Origin: Parietaria judaica
Lineage: Eukaryota > Streptophyta > Magnoliopsida > Rosales > Urticaceae
Assembly (NCBI GenBank): GCA_954871525.1
Contig: OX940868.1
Location: 27,895,056-27,959,055 of the forward strand
Direction of reading: 5' to 3'
Length of the DNA stretch: 64,000 nucleotides
Shown: positions 48,871 to 62,930 of the stretch, piece after piece
How positions within the stretch are numbered: the first letter of the stretch is position 1
Layout of the letters: every line of letters starts with the position of its first letter
The notes under the pieces: model-generated
Seen by the model: only the letters and a program-made list of their open reading frames with translations
The model's database searches: none
What the model was told of the DNA's origin: nothing
Program-made: the position numbers and the translations under genes

Positions 48871-51800
48871 TTAATTGGGTTTGAACTCGCCGAATCTATG
48901 TTTATCCAGGTGAAGCTGCTTGAACATGTCATCGAGTTCTGGAAACGTCGAGAGTAGCAGCAGTTCCAGAAGATCGAAAGCCAGTTGCTTAACGCAAACT
49001 GACGACTGCAAAATAATTTCAAAATGAGTGTAAAAGCCTACTTATCTAAGATGATTGGTCAGTAAGTCAATAATTAAATATTAACCTGAAGGAAAAAATA
49101 CAGATCCTTAGCACATTGTTCGTATTCCCTTCGACCGACGAGACCAACAATCGCAGGGGGGGCCTTTTCTGTATCCAAAATAAGAGAAATAATAATAAAA
49201 AAATTATGCCTTAAAAAGATGACACATCAATCAATCTAAAGGGATAAACAAGTTCAAGTGAGAAATTACCAATCATGAGCTCATACACGAGCTTTGCCCG
49301 GCGGTTTGCCTCTTCTTGCTGTTGATCGTCACTGACTTTCGGTGACGATGCTTCTGTACGATGTTGGCCGTTAGGTTGACTTTGAGCCTGTTGAGTTTGA
49401 GATGGGCTTGACGGTGGTGGCGGGGGCCGTCTCCTTGGATGCTTTGTTAGGAAAATGCCATCTGGCCATAGTATCTACAAAGATCACAAGTGGACAATGT
49501 GACTAGAGCCGTGCAAAATTCATACTCCAAATAAAAATAACATATGCAAACCCAAGATCCGAGTGACCCTAAAAGAAACCCTAGAAATTTCTACAATCGG
49601 TTTCCGAGCACCTATGTTTGGTGTTGAATGAACACCAAAACCCGTCACAAAACCTGTAGCGGTAAACACTGATGCCAATTTTTTAATATTCAATTTTTTT
49701 TTTATGATGTTTGATTAAAATAAAATTAAATAAATGTCCAAATTATTTTTTTGTGTCAGTCAAAATAGCAATGTCCAATTGTCCATTGTTCATAATCTAT
49801 TAAATCCAAGATCCAAGTGATGCTTAAAAAAACACGAAAAGAAATCTAAACTCTAATAGAAATTCTAACACCAATCACCAGTTACCGGTTTTCGGTGTGG
49901 GATGAACACCGAAACCGGTATCAATGACCGTGAAAAAGTGGTTATGTTTGTTGGTTTTTGTGTTAAATCAGGTTTGCAGTAAAACTTGGACCCCTAATCT
50001 CAGCTTACCGGTTTAAGCCCACTTTAGGTTAAACACAGTTAGATATTTTCCGGTTTTCAGATTAACGATGTTAAATCCTGTTTCAGTACTCTAATCTCAG
50101 GTTATTTTCCATGAACTCAGGGTAAAGATGGAGCAAAACAGTACCTGCTCAAGCTTCTTAAGGCCAGAAGCAACGACGGAACCCTTCCTTAGAAGCTGGA
50201 TTCTCTCTATCAACCAGTCATCGAAGGCATCGCCCATTCCAAGTTGTAGCACTTGTTTAGCCACCCAAAACGCCTTCCGCCTGCAAAACATGAGCTCTCA
50301 GAATATAATTTAATAAAGATAATATTAATGTAACTAAATCTTACAGTTAACAGACAATCTAGATATATAGTACCTGATCCACCCCCCATCTTGGACTTGG
50401 AAAATGCAATCCACTAAATCCAGTATTGGGATGCTTACATTTGGCGGCACCCACTAAAGGGAAAGACACAAACGGGCATAATTAGATGATTAATAATAGG
50501 AATAAGCCGGTCGGTCATTTCCGAAATCACAAGGTTCATGAAGAAAAAGGTTGGGCCATAGAACAAGATGTTCATGGCATGTTGGGTCTAATGGGCTTTC
50601 TGCCTAACACCGGGTTAGGTCACTGTGAGATTACGTGATTAAACCTAAGCTCAATGGAGATTAAACCCAGACCTAAGAATATTTAAGGGTATTTATATTA
50701 CGCTTTACGACTAATCAAAGCGACTCTCTCTTGGTCTGGCCAATTTTTGCTGTCTCCATGAGTCCGAGAAACCGACCCTCCTAGCCTCATAGAAGGATCT
50801 AAATCTCGACAACGTGCTCGCTGGCCATGATAAGCGTGTGGCATTTCCTTTCAGTTTCACGGACAATGTAGAGGCCCAAATTCCTCGGGATTGGATGAGC
50901 GATCAAGAACAGTTGAAGATCTGATGTTGTGGAGATCGACCTAATAGTCATCAAAGGTATAATCCTGTTCTCGTTTGAATTTCCATGAATTTTTTATTCT
51001 AGGTCTTATGTTTCCGGACTTTCCCCAACCTAATTCTGCTAGAAAGGAAATGATAAAATCTGCAGAACTCATGCTCGACAGGGAATGCGAAATTCAGCAA
51101 ACTTTCTCTGGGGATAACATAGTAATTTACCTCAGTAGGAATGGTCGAATCAGTGGCAGGGTCAAGAACCAAGGGAGACATCGTCTCTGGGCTATCACTC
51201 TCTCTTCCTTTGACAGCCTTTCCGTTTTTGCTTGAAGACTCATCTTTCTGCGCCCTCTTTTCTGGATCACTAGGATTCTTTGGTGGAGAGTTCGATACAG
51301 CCTTCGCATTCAATCTAAACCCATCAGGCGCAGCGTTATTCTTCATCTGTAACGTAGGCTCTCTACTTTCGGTTCTAAGGTGTTCTTTCTGATCCGTCAC
51401 AGGCATTCCAAGATTTGAAAGCCCTTTGCTCTTATCAGATGGTTTATCGCCAAGATCAACTACATTTTCGAGAGGAGTAGAAAATACATTCAAAACCAGT
51501 ATGATACGAGGCTGGAAGTTGAATAAGCAAAATGTTATTATTTCATCAATCGCAACAGACCTGACAAAGTTTCGATTATGGAGAACGAATTGGTGAAATA
51601 ATACGTCTGCATCAGAAAGATTACACTTAGTAAGAGCGTGCAGGCATTTAAACTAACATATGATAATTAGTGTTCAGCACAATTAAAAAAAAAAAAAAAA
51701 AAAGGACCTGTGAATCAACACTTAGGAAATCCCAGACTTCTATTGACCCGGAAACTGATGGTAGCTGCATAAGATTCTGAAGAATAACAAGGCATTAAAA

Positions 51801-54800
51801 TGTCAACAAGGGAGATGAAACAACTAGCCATATATACTGGAGATGCAGAGACAGAAAATAAACGTGCCACAAAAATGATCTGAAGACTTCATAATATATC
51901 TAGTTAATACTTAATACTTAATAGTTACACAAGTTGTCTCGCAGTCCAATGAGCCAAACGTCAATATGAATTAAGCTAATAGCCTCATAGAAAAGCAAAA
52001 AAGGCATAACAAAAGTGAGATTTTGTGTTTAACCTTTAAATAATTGTAGAGCAGTTTACACCGTTCTCGGATGACAAGTACATCCAGACCAGTCGAGAGA
52101 AAATGCTTAGGCGGCAAATGAAGATTATATTCTGAAAACATTTTTAGTCGTCTATGTAGTTCCTCAAAGTGACGAAACCTGTAAAAACGAGTCTTACAAA
52201 ATTTTAGCACAATGGACTTGGAATATTTTTCATCAAGTAACATATTTGCTAAAGGGGAGAGATAAATTGTCTATAGTAACCTTCTTTTAATGGACCAACT
52301 ATTATTATTGATATCGGAAACAGATATGGAATAAACCGCAAACGTTCTTGAGCCACTCTTCACAATATTGGCACCCAGTACCTGCAAGTGATGATGAGTT
52401 TGAGGTTTTTGAATTTGATACATAATAAATAAACTTACAATATACAACAGAACTGTAGAAATATCAAAAGTTAAAGAATGCTGTGAAAATATTTATCGTA
52501 TTTAGATATATAGAGTAATTATAGTATGATATGTAACCTCATTTTTAATAAATTATACTCAGAATTCATTATCACAAAAACTCGTAAAACATTAATGTTT
52601 TGAGGAGGGAAATACCTCGCATCTCAACTTATAAAACAAATCAACTGCCAATGAATTTTGCATCGGATTTCCGACCAGATTATTATCAGCAGCAGAAGAA
52701 AGTGCTGATGAAGAAGCAGCATCGCCACTATGAACCCTACCCAAACTCTCGGTTTCAGAATCATCACTGAAGTCTTCAAAGCTTCCGTTTTCCTTTGAAG
52801 ACTTAAGTATATCTTGCCCATCACCAGACAAGAAGCTTGTTCTCTCAATTTCCTGCCACACGTGCAGACTGCTATTGCTCGATCTAGATCTCTTCCGGCT
52901 TGTTGTTCTGCGAAATTGTTGATACCGAAGATGTCCTTTAGCCACTTTTTTTCCATTACGCCCTTGAGGAGCTTCAAGTGGGTGATGAATTGGCGAAACT
53001 GCCGTGTTTCTATTATTCTTACCATCCCATACTTTAGTTCCTGGAGAATCAAGGCCTGTTACACAATTGTCTTCTTCTTCGGAGGTATAAGAAGTGGTGC
53101 TCCGTAAATCTGCTTCCTCTTTTTCTTCATCATCATCATCATCATCCTCATATATATTTGCAAGAGAGGCACTTGGTATACTACTAGCCTTAGCTTTATT
53201 TGCAGTTTCGTTGGGTTTAGAAACAACCTTTGTATTATTCTCAGTTACGAGCTTCTTACGAGTGGGACCCACTTGCTCATTCGAATGATTTTCTCCTTCA
53301 TTTCTTTTGTAGTCTCTTCCTTTTGTCCACACGTTCTCAAAGTGCTCAGGAGCAAGGGCTTGCGTTTTTCTTTGAGATACAATATCTAACATATCACCCC
53401 ATTCTCTCCCGGAACGATTATGTTGAAGACCCACCTCATCACCGATTTGATTCATGGGCAACGACCCCCATGAACGGGTCGAACGAGTATCAATTGAAAG
53501 CAGCGGATCCTTTGATAAATTTCCCTTTGCTATATCAGCTAAATGTTCATCTTTAGCACTACTTTTTCTAGGCAGATCGTTTTTTAGTTGCACGAGTTCG
53601 ACTCCTTTGACCGAAGGGTCCAAGAAACGGGAAAAGTGATCTGATGAGATCTTTGTCTGCCCATCCTGCTTCTGGTGAGGCGCCTCAGGTGTTGGGTTTA
53701 CTGCTTGTTTTGACTTGCTCAAATTAACAACTACAGATTCAATTCTCTCATTGATGAACCTGCAACGAGCAAGTTGAAGAGAAATGATAATAGCAATAAT
53801 TATAACAACTTTGGATCAGATGAAAAAGATAGAGCACCTTGGACTGGCCAAATTTAGGACAGGACGCATAACCGCACAAGCAAGAAGCTCCCTGGTAACG
53901 AAACGGAAGAAAGAGCATTGCAGGTCTTCGGGTTTAAAAGTTAATGTGATAAGATCATCCATCATATGCTGCAAAACCTGAAAATACAGATAGAACAGTC
54001 ATCACATGTATAGAAAAACCTAAATACCAAATCAGGATCTCGCAGGATCTAAACAAAATAACAAATACGAATCTCGGAGGGGCTAAACAACCTTGTGCTC
54101 TGCTTCAGCAGAAAATAAAGCAGGGTGCAATTTGTTCTCGGAAGCCAGAACAAGCTTTAATTCAATGTCTCGGTGTTCAATTGTAAGAAATTCAGCCTCT
54201 TTCACGATTTTTGCTTGAGTCGCCCGAAAGAGCTCCAAGTGAGTACAGATAAGATGAACAAGATCCCTGCAACAAACTAGAAGCTTCAGTTCAAATTCCC
54301 AGTAATCACCCTATAGGCTGTCAAAATTTGGAGCAAAATTGGTGTGAGACATCACGAAACGAAAACCTTGTCAGAAGATCAATTAGGTTTATATTCCTCA
54401 TACGCGCTGAAAATTCCCCGAGAACGCCGTTCATCATGTAGACGAGCTCCTCCGGAGCTTCTTTATCAGGTGTTAACTTTGAGTACCAAAGATCAGTCAC
54501 CCACTCCGAAACTATATGCTTACTCAAGTGATCTATCGCATTCTCAACGACTGGGGAGTTCACTTTCATTCTCCAATCAGTCCTGTCAACAATCTTACGC
54601 CCTTCAACGGGTTTCTTTTGAGCGATACTGTTTCCCGAACCGGGTTTGCTGTTGTACGCCGCGGTTTTTCTTTTCGTCTCGAAATCCAGTGACAGGTATC
54701 GTAGGACGAGAATTAACGACGCAGCGGCCGGCAAGTTGACCCAGACCGAAGAGCTTGTCACTGGAGAGAAAAAAAAAAACAATTATAATGAAAAACCCAG

Positions 54801-55130
54801 ATTCCAACTTGATTCCAAGTCTCTAATTAGTTCTTATTGCGTTGAGTGCTCGTTCAAAGCCAAAATTCTATCGAAATCTACATTTCACAGAGAGTTCTGA
54901 ATTTGAAAGTTAGCGACAAGAATGCATGTGAATTCAGAAAGTCATATATATATAGATATAGTTTGACGAAATTCGCTATATACCAAACCAATGATAACCA
55001 AAAGAAAGCGCTTACAGGACATGAGGTACGATAAACCGACAACGCATATCACCAGGAACACAATCCGCTTCTTGGCCTCCTCGACCAGGTCCCGAATCGT
55101 TCCGTGCGCCTTCTGCGAGCTCATCTTCAC
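48871..55130 (-). CDS. PXA-PX-Nexin_C domain protein (sorting nexin-13/25-like), 15 exons
   Basis: Exons on the minus strand: 55130-55016, 54760-54367, 54266-54092, 53977-53838, 53759-52616, 52381-52281, 52178-52034, 51776-51708, 51606-51561, 51459-51131, 50453-50374, 50280-50145, 49474-49270, 49168-49086 and 49005-48871. They total 3,297 bp (1,098 residues) with consistent phases. Two hydrophobic segments near the N-terminus (RIVFLVICVVGLSYLM; AAASLILVLRYLSL) suggest a membrane hairpin. A PXA domain follows (VVENAIDHLSKHIVSEWVTDLWY). A disordered Ser/Asp/Glu-rich linker lies in exon 5. The PX domain (FRHFEELHRRL, LPPKHF) binds phosphoinositides. The C-terminal nexin domain has WIRRKAFWVAKQVLQLGMGDAFDDWL. 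The family works in endomembrane trafficking. The gene looks intact. Confidence 0.9.
49883..49920. repeat. Inverted repeat in intron 12 of the sorting-nexin-like gene
   Basis: TACCGGTTTTCGGTGT and ACACCGAAACCGGTA form a hairpin with one unpaired T and a 7-nt loop. A weaker relative (AATCGGTTTCCGAGCACC) lies near 49597. This is possibly a small MITE remnant. Confidence 0.6.
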
Positions 55131-57234
55131 CGATCAAATCCCCAATCCCTAATCCTAATCCAAACCCAAGCCCTCGACCGGATCACGCCGATTCGGGCTC
55201 GAAATTCATAGAATCGACGCCATTTCTTCCGTATCGGTGGAGAAAAACTCGAATCGCGAGCGAGCAATCGAATGTGATCGAAGAGGTTTAAGGGAGATTG
55301 AATGCGATGAGCGTTAGGTTTGGAAATGGAGGTTCTCTTCTTCTGGTTGCGTAGCGTGTGTGAGAGAGTGTTGTTCGTTTTCCGGTTTTGATTTTGTGAG
55401 AGTTTTGTGTCACTTTCTCGCTTTAATTTTTTCTATCTCAGTGTTTGGATCCAGTCGCCGTGTCATCGATAACTCGAGGTTTATTTCGGTAGAAGTTTCA
55501 ATACTTTCAAAACATGAATCAATAAATTCTAATTCTTTTTTGTCTCGGAACACAGTTTCACTTCTTTAGTTTGTATCCCTATTGGCACCTCCGTCAAAAT
55601 TTCTATCATTGATCGTTACTCATGCCACAGTTACAAATTTTTGTCCTCATTTTCGAGGAAAATTAGTCATCAGAATGTTGGACGATCAAAGACAATAGTC
55701 AGATATGTACTTAAACGGGAGCATAATTGTTTTTTCAACCCCCAAAAATGGCATAATTCATGGTTCGAAATTTTCACGAAAGTGAAATGAAGAGACAAAA
55801 TCAGAGTATTGAAGTATTGAAACTTTGTCTAGGTTAAAAAAAATTGAATACAAAACAAAAAATTTGACGTGCCCTGAGTAACGGTGGAGGACGAAAATTT
55901 TGACGGAGGTATTAACAGGTATACAAAATCAAAGAATTATAACTTTATTCGGATAAAAAGAAAAAGAATTAGAGTCTACTGATCCATATTTTGAAAGTAT
56001 TTGAACTTTTAACAATATTAGCCCTTTTATATATCTTTTTTTTTTTTTTTCCTCACCCGGTCTGTTATTATTATTAGCGGTTTCGTCCCTGCACGTTTAT
56101 GCAGGTTGCCGCTGTATTTTCAATTTTTAGCAAAATATGTCATGTCTTATCAAAATGTATCACATTTATGCAGTAGCCGAAGCAGGGATTCAAACCCCTT
56201 ACATTTTTTATTTTTATTTTACTACTATAGCATATTATTTTTGTTGAAATTTAAATATAATTTTTGACATAAAATTAAATTTAGCTTGTCTTTTTTTTTT
56301 ATTCTATCACTATTTGTTAATAAATAAAGTAATTTAACTTCGGCACACCATTTATGTGGAAACTGAAAATATTCTCATTTTTTTTCTTATTTGTTGCAAC
56401 TTTTATCCTAAGAGTTTTTTCTTAAATAAGTAGACTCATAGTCATACTTGACTATACTCATAATCTATATATATATAAATCATAATATAGCACTGTATAT
56501 TAATTTTATCCTCACAATTTAATACTTTTTTTTTATCAATTTTAATGACTAACGTATATTCGCTAATTTTTTCAGAAAGTATAAGGGTATTGATATCAAA
56601 ACTTAAATTTCCGAGTACGAAATGAACCTACATGCAAAATTTAGGGGCATTACTCCTAATTACTCCCCATTAGTATTATGCTCGTCATAGGCTTGTTTGA
56701 TTTAATTTGAACTAATTATAATGTTATAGGCATTAAATTATGGGTCAATTTCGACTTGGTCACAACTTAAAAAAGGTTCGTAAACTGATAAACGGTACGA
56801 ATGAAACTATTCGGTCCCTTTCTGTCAACAGTGACATAATGCTAATTGCTAAACATTGACCTAATTTTTATTTATTTATTTATTTGGTTATTAAGAACCC
56901 AACATTTATTTAAATCAACAAATTATATGAACGTACCACAAATTGTGATTTAACACTTTGCGTCTACATGTTTGGTAAGATTTCTTATTCTTTTCTTTAT
57001 CATTATTGCTCTTTTTTTCGTTTATATTATTTTATTTTGAAGTCACTAAAATAGCATCAAGTTTACTCGTTGTAAATTGAACTTTAAAAAAATAAATTAA
57101 CCAAAGGAACATCTTTTCATCACATTTGTGTGTGTATATATATGTGTTTGATTTCTATACGTATCTTTAATATTTAAGTTTAAAGTGAGTAAAGTGGTAA
57201 AACTTTGTGCCCAAGTATTGGAAGATGATTGGTT
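55131..57234. other. 5' flank of the sorting-nexin-like gene and intergenic DNA
   Basis: The leader and promoter of the minus-strand gene lie at about 55131-55500. Beyond that is AT-rich DNA with no gene seen. Confidence 0.5.
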
Positions 57235-57478
57235 GATTTAAGATAGTATTATCCAAAGTAAAACGACATAAGAATATTATTCCATAATGACTTGTGGATT
57301 TAAAATGCTATTGTCTAAAGTAAAACGACATAAGAATACTATTCTATAAAGACTTGTGGATTTAAAATAATATTGTCCAAAGTAAAACGACATAAGAATA
57401 CTATTCCATTAGAACTTGTGGATTTAAAATACTATTGTCCAAAGTAAAACGACATAAGAATAAATTCCATAAGGATTT
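57235..57478. repeat. 62-bp tandem repeat, four units
   Basis: Units start at 57235, 57297, 57359 and 57421 and share 'GATTTAAAAT..TATTGTCCAAAGTAAAACGACATAAGAATA' with a few differences; the last unit is shortened. Noncoding. Confidence 0.9.
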
Positions 57479-59186
57479 GAAGTTTGTAATTCATTCATTC
57501 TCCTATAGTTCTGGGCATTGCCTTAAATTCTTTGAAACGGACTAGAGACGAACTCTGTCACGACTAAGATAGATAGCACATGAAATCGCATTCTTCATAA
57601 TATTTCGAGCACTTTTGAAATAAGTCAAAATGAGTTTCGGAATGAATATAAGCTTAACAAGTTGAAGTCAAAGTGGAATCGACTACGGGTTATAACGAGG
57701 AAGTTTAAGACTATGGTCGACAGTGACACCAAATTTGGTTAGGATTCTGATACAAAAATTGTTACAATGGAAGATAAATTTGGTAAACATATATAACGCT
57801 ATTAATTATGATCTTTTCGTCTGCACAAGATCAACCAACCCGGCTCGCATCAATAAGTATCTTGGTCACATTGTCTCTCCGTGTGTCACTCTTGAGTCTT
57901 GATGATGCATGGTTTGCTGACCGGGATGCCCTCACCAGCCTCTTATTGGGTAATCAGACTACTTGGTGGCTTGAGTCTAATACGAATGTCCTTGTATCTC
58001 TTCTTTCGGCTTGATTTTACCTCATTATCCGCATCATTTCTAGCATCTTCTGAAGCCTCCACATCGAGATGCCCTCATCACCTTCTCAAGAAAATTTAGG
58101 TCATGCCATGCAAGGGCGCGTGCGAGCCAAACCAGCAGGGTTGCGGCACTGTGGCGCTTGGGTCTTGGCAGTAGGCATTGCATGGTTGGTGAGACTGAGG
58201 CCCATGCACAGTAGGACTGGGGCATGGCACGCAGGGGTACGACAGAAAAAAAGGCGCCATGCTGATGAGATCGAGGGCTAGGCGCAACAGGATTGTTACA
58301 GGTGTCGTGTCTTGGGGCTCGGCAGGGTTCGAATATGGCGAATGGGGCCTTTCGCGCCTTTAGGTGCGGTTGTGTTGTTTGGGTGTTATCTGTCTTTTTA
58401 GAGTCGGGAGTTACTTTCTCTAATGAAAATTAACCGAAAATTAAATATAAATCATTGTTCCATCAAAATCCATATCGTATAACATTCATTAAACTAATGA
58501 AAATCCATAAAATAAATAAAAAAAACATTGAGCGTGTTGTCACTCTAAATAGCAAATGTTAACCAAATGCTACATCTTACTTTTCGAATGGAGTTTTGTA
58601 CGATTTTTTTACATTTTGGGGCAAATTTCCCATAAAAACAGAAAATGGTACGAATGCCCATTTTTTATCAAACTCTTTAAAAAATACCCACTTATGAGAA
58701 AAAAAAAATACACACAACAGGTAATTTTTAAAAAGATTTTTCAAAGAAAACACGTTCAATAATATCCTCGGAAAATTCACCGCAAAGAGAACACAATATA
58801 TCATTCAAAAGTCAACCAGGAGACTTGTTGTCCAGTCCAGTGTATGTATAGTTGTATACATTTCAGCGTTCACAAAGAACGCATACAATTGTCCACGTGA
58901 CAGATAAATAACCATGCAAAGTCCAAAGTCAACGAAGACTCGTTCAGTCTCTCACTCTACGATGATGACATTCTTCAATCAAACCAAACGAAACAAACAA
59001 AAAACAATGGAATGGCGTTGAATGCTGAATCCTCGTCCGATTCAAACCACGGTGGGCCCGACACCCACGCCGTTTACTTATTCGGCCTTCTTCTCCCTCG
59101 ACCCTCTTCCACGCGACGACTTTGCGCACCCAGAGAAGAGGGACTCTGCTTCTTCTTCATCGGACGGCTGAGATTCTCCGGCGAGG
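57479..59186. other. Intergenic, includes a GC-rich island and the MACPF promoter side
   Basis: Bases about 57,820-58,400 are markedly more GC-rich than their surroundings, but no frame shows family similarity. A GGTGGGCCC motif at 59050 lies 137 bp before the MACPF start and may be regulatory. Confidence 0.45.
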
Positions 59187-62100
59187 ATGGACCCGAGGGC
59201 TGCGGCGGAGCGGGCCGTGGCGACGGTCGGGCTCGGGTACGACGCGTGCCGCGACGTGAGGCTGACGGCGTGCAAGGCGCTCGCGGACGGGTCGAGGCTG
59301 GTGGAGCTCGACCCGACCCGGAACAGGGACCTCGCCGTGCCCGGCGGCGTCGCGGTGGCTGACGTGTCGGCGTCCATCAGGTGCGACAAGGGCGAGCGCA
59401 CGCGCTTCCGTTCCGATGTCCTCTCCTTCAATCAGGTCAGACTCGGTCGATCGCGTCTTTTAGGGTTTCAGAGAGCTTGAATCGTCCCTTTAATGGCGAA
59501 GAGGATTGAGTCTTTGCCCTTTGGATATTTTCGCCATGAAAGCTCTGGATTATTTCGATGTTCTAGTTTTGACTGTTTCGTGTGTCTCTGAATTGACATG
59601 GTTTGGATTTAGATGTCGGAGCTGTTCAACAAGGAGCTGGGTCTGTCGGGGAAAATCCCGAGCGGGCAGTTCAACACTGTGTTCGGCTTCAACGGCTGCT
59701 GGCAGAAGGACGCAGCTGCGGCGAAGAGCCTGGCCTTCGACGGCTGGTTCATCACTCTCTACAATATCGAGCTCGAGAGGTCCAACATCGCGCTTCGGAA
59801 GGACGTGATTAAAGACGTTCCAAACTCGTGGGACCCGGCTGCTCTTGCCGAGTAAGATACTGACGTTTTCCGACGCCTTTTGTTGATCTAAACAGATGAT
59901 TAATGGTTGGTGATATGATTTTATTTCCAGGTTTATTGAGAAGTATGGAACACATATCGTGGTTGGGGTGAAGATGGGAGGTAAAGACGTGATTCACGTA
60001 AAGCAGTCTCGGAACTCGAATCTTCAACCCAATGAAGTGCGGAGCTTGCTGAAGAAATTAGCAGATGAGCGGTTTTCTGAAGATGTCAAAAGAAGTTCCA
60101 GCTCCGAAGCATCCGAGACTTCAGCGAAAACAAAAGTAAGCAGAAACTCGAAAGCTCCTTTTCATGTCCGTTTTTCCTGTATCTGTATCGAAATTGATGT
60201 AACCGATGCAGATATAGCAAGCAAACTTACGATGAGCTAAGTCAATTAAGCATATGCGTTTTATAATTTCGGTAAAATTTATTTCCTGTTTCGTTTCAGG
60301 ACGAAATTTCCTTGCCATTGAATCCCCATAACGCATTTGCTGCTGGAATTAGGCAACCGGTCACGATTCGCTCATTCACAGATGTAAGCACGTGTTACAT
60401 CCTTCTGTTGTTCTTTCATTGATTGGAATTCATGCTCGGTTCTGTAGTTTTTGTTCAAATGATCAAGGCTGATGGCGTCGACCCATATTTTGCAGGACGT
60501 GACTGGAATATACGTTCGAAAGGGAGGTTCTGACGTTGGGCAGAGCCATAAAGCGTGGCTTTCAACTGTATCGAGTTTTCCCAATGTTATATCAATGTCT
60601 TTAGTGCCCATAACTTCGCTCTTAGGTGGCGTCCAAGGCAACGGTTTTCTGAGCCATGCGGTGAATCTATACCTCAGATGTAAGTTTGCTCAATATCATA
60701 TCATAATTGCTCTTATAAACCCGAGGCATGTGCTTTATTCGAATGCAGTTCATTAAAACAGAGCAAAGAACACGTGCTTTCTATATTCAACTGACTCATC
60801 ATTGTATTCGCATTTTTATCGTTTTGCTTGAATGCATTTCACAGATAAACCGAATGTAGAAGAACTCGAGCAGTTCTTGGAGTTTCAGTTACCACGGCAG
60901 TGGGCTCCGGCGTATGGCGATCTGCCTCTCACTCTCAAGCACAGAAAGCATTCATCGCCGTCGCTTCAGTTCTCTCTTCTGGGCCCAAAGCTTTACGTCA
61001 ACACTACAAAGGTAATTTTATATTGTAATTGAAGACGTCACCTTGAGGAGGTGTTACAGAACTCCAAATGCTCTTTATGGGACAACTTCAATTAGCTGTC
61101 GGTTATGAGTTTAGGCGCTCCCGTGAGCAGTTTATATTGGTTACAAATAGTAAAAGAGTCCGTACTCCACGCTCCACCTGTCAAAGGGCGGACTCAAGTC
61201 TGGTGGTATGTTATGATCACACTTATAGGCCTTGGTTACGCATCGTCTGAGGAAGGGCAAGATGGTCATTTAGTCATGTTTAACCGGTCCTTGTATGTCT
61301 CTTCCTTTAATTATGTCATTAGGGGCTTTTCAGTTAATTAGGTCGTTAAGGGTATTATAGTATTTAAATTATGTTTTGTCAGTAGGATTTCGTGTCATAT
61401 TTCAGTTTAGTTGGATTCATCATCTCGGTTGATTCCCGTTTGGCCGAATTTCTTGTGTCGGAATTATGCTTGGATCTTATCACACACCGATCAAATTAAT
61501 CGGTTGATCGAAATTTAACTTTTGCTTGAATCAAGTGTAACAAAAAGAATTTGATCAAGCTTTTGGTAATTCAAAGCTACCCTTTGACTACAACAATGAC
61601 CAATCTATCTAAAACTTCCAACATTCAGGTCGAGTCAGGAAGCCGGCCGGTGACGGGGCTGCGCCTGCACTTGGAAGGCGAGAGGAGCGACCACTTAGCC
61701 ATCCACCTCCAGCACCTGACCTCCCTCCCGGACAGCCTCCATTTATCCGGCGGCCACCGTGGCCACGAGCCCGTCCCTGAGGAGCAGGCCTACTTCGAGC
61801 CCGTCAAGTGGACAGTCTTCTCCCACGTCTGCACCGCCCCCGTAGAGTTAAACGCCACCCGCATCGACGAGCCTGCCTCCGTTGTCACCAAGGCCTGGCT
61901 TGAAGTCAAGCCCGTCGGAATCAGGAAAGTGCTTTTCCTCCGCCTTGGGTTCTCTGCCGTGGCATCGGCGAGGATCCGCCGTGCAGAGTGGGCCGGCCCT
62001 GCCGGCTCGTCCCGGCGATCGGGGTTCATCTCGGCGCTAATGAGCACAAGGTTCAGCGGCGGGCTGGGCCCGCCGGAGAAGCCGGCGAAGGTGGACGTGA

Positions 62101-62318
62101 ACTCGGCGGTGTATCCCGGCGGGCCGCCTCTGCCAGCAAAGGCCCCGAGAACAGCGAGCCTCGTTGACACGGAAGAGAAGGTGAGAGGGCCCGAGGACCC
62201 GCCCGGTTATTGGGTGGTCTCGGGAGCGAAGCTCTGCGTCGACGGTGGGAGGATCTCGATCAAGGTGAAGTACTCGCTGCTGACGATAACGACGGAGGAT
62301 TCCATGTTGTTCTTGTAG
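59187..62318 (+). CDS. MACPF domain protein (CAD1/NSL1/At4g24290 family), 7 exons
   Basis: Exons 59187-59435, 59613-59851, 59931-60135, 60300-60383, 60496-60679, 60845-61011 and 61629-62318 give 1,818 bp (605 residues), the usual family length. The N-terminus has AVATVGLGYDACRDVRLTAC; then IRCDKGERTRFRSDVLSFNQ and SGKIPSGQFNTVFGF. The MACPF signature region reads FIEKYGTHIVVGVKMGGKDV. Later blocks are PITSLLGGVQGNGFLSHAVNLYLRYKP, LEFQLPRQWAP, GPKLYVNTT, HLAIHLQHLTSLP and PGYWVVSGAKL. Members restrain cell death and salicylate signalling in plants; I cannot say which paralogue this is. The final exon is GC-rich and long. It looks intact. Confidence 0.92.
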
Positions 62319-62930
62319 AATGTACGTGTATCATATATGTATGTATGTATATTTTGGCTGTCGTGTGCATTACATCCTTAGATTTATTTGAAGATATATC
62401 TGTGAAAAGCAGTGGATTTTATTTTTCCCATCAAAATGTAAAATATAGACATAGTTTTATTAATTTTGGTTAGGTAAATAAAATTATTAAGTCAAGTGTT
62501 CATAATGGAATTTCAAAACTAATTAATGAAAGTAAGAACTCATTTGTTTCGATTATAAATAATTTATTAACGTCGCAAAGTCCCAAGTAATTAATCTCAA
62601 GTAAATAAATAACAAATAGCTGGAAAATTCGATCCCAGATTCTCAGTATATTCTCAGTAAATTAAGGTTAAAAGCTGGAAAATTCGATTTGAGACTATAA
62701 TATTACAAGTGTTAAAAGCATTGACTTGACTTAGAAGTAAACGAGCGTAACATAGCCAGAAAGATACAATTAGCTTAATCATCGTTTAATTAGATGTCAA
62801 CTTCTCATCTCTCTAGAGAATCTAGCTCAAAAGTCAACCCCCTAACAAACCCTAGAACAAGCTCGCTTCAAAATGCTTGATCATTACAACCAAGAAATGA
62901 GACTAAACCGTTAAAACGACATTCGATACA
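62319..62930. other. Space between MACPF gene and PERK-like gene
   Basis: MACPF 3' UTR followed by AT-rich DNA. A TATG microsatellite lies at about 62333-62350. No gene seen. Confidence 0.5.

Noticed and set aside
51460..51493. Start at MNVFSTPLENV for a separate gene on the minus strand
   Set aside because: An AG acceptor at 51461-51460 joins exon 9 to exon 10 of the sorting-nexin-like gene in phase, so this ATG is intronic.
58069..58287. Open frames in the GC-rich island
   Set aside because: Frames on both strands are short, with no motif, signal peptide or splice context; composition alone explains them.
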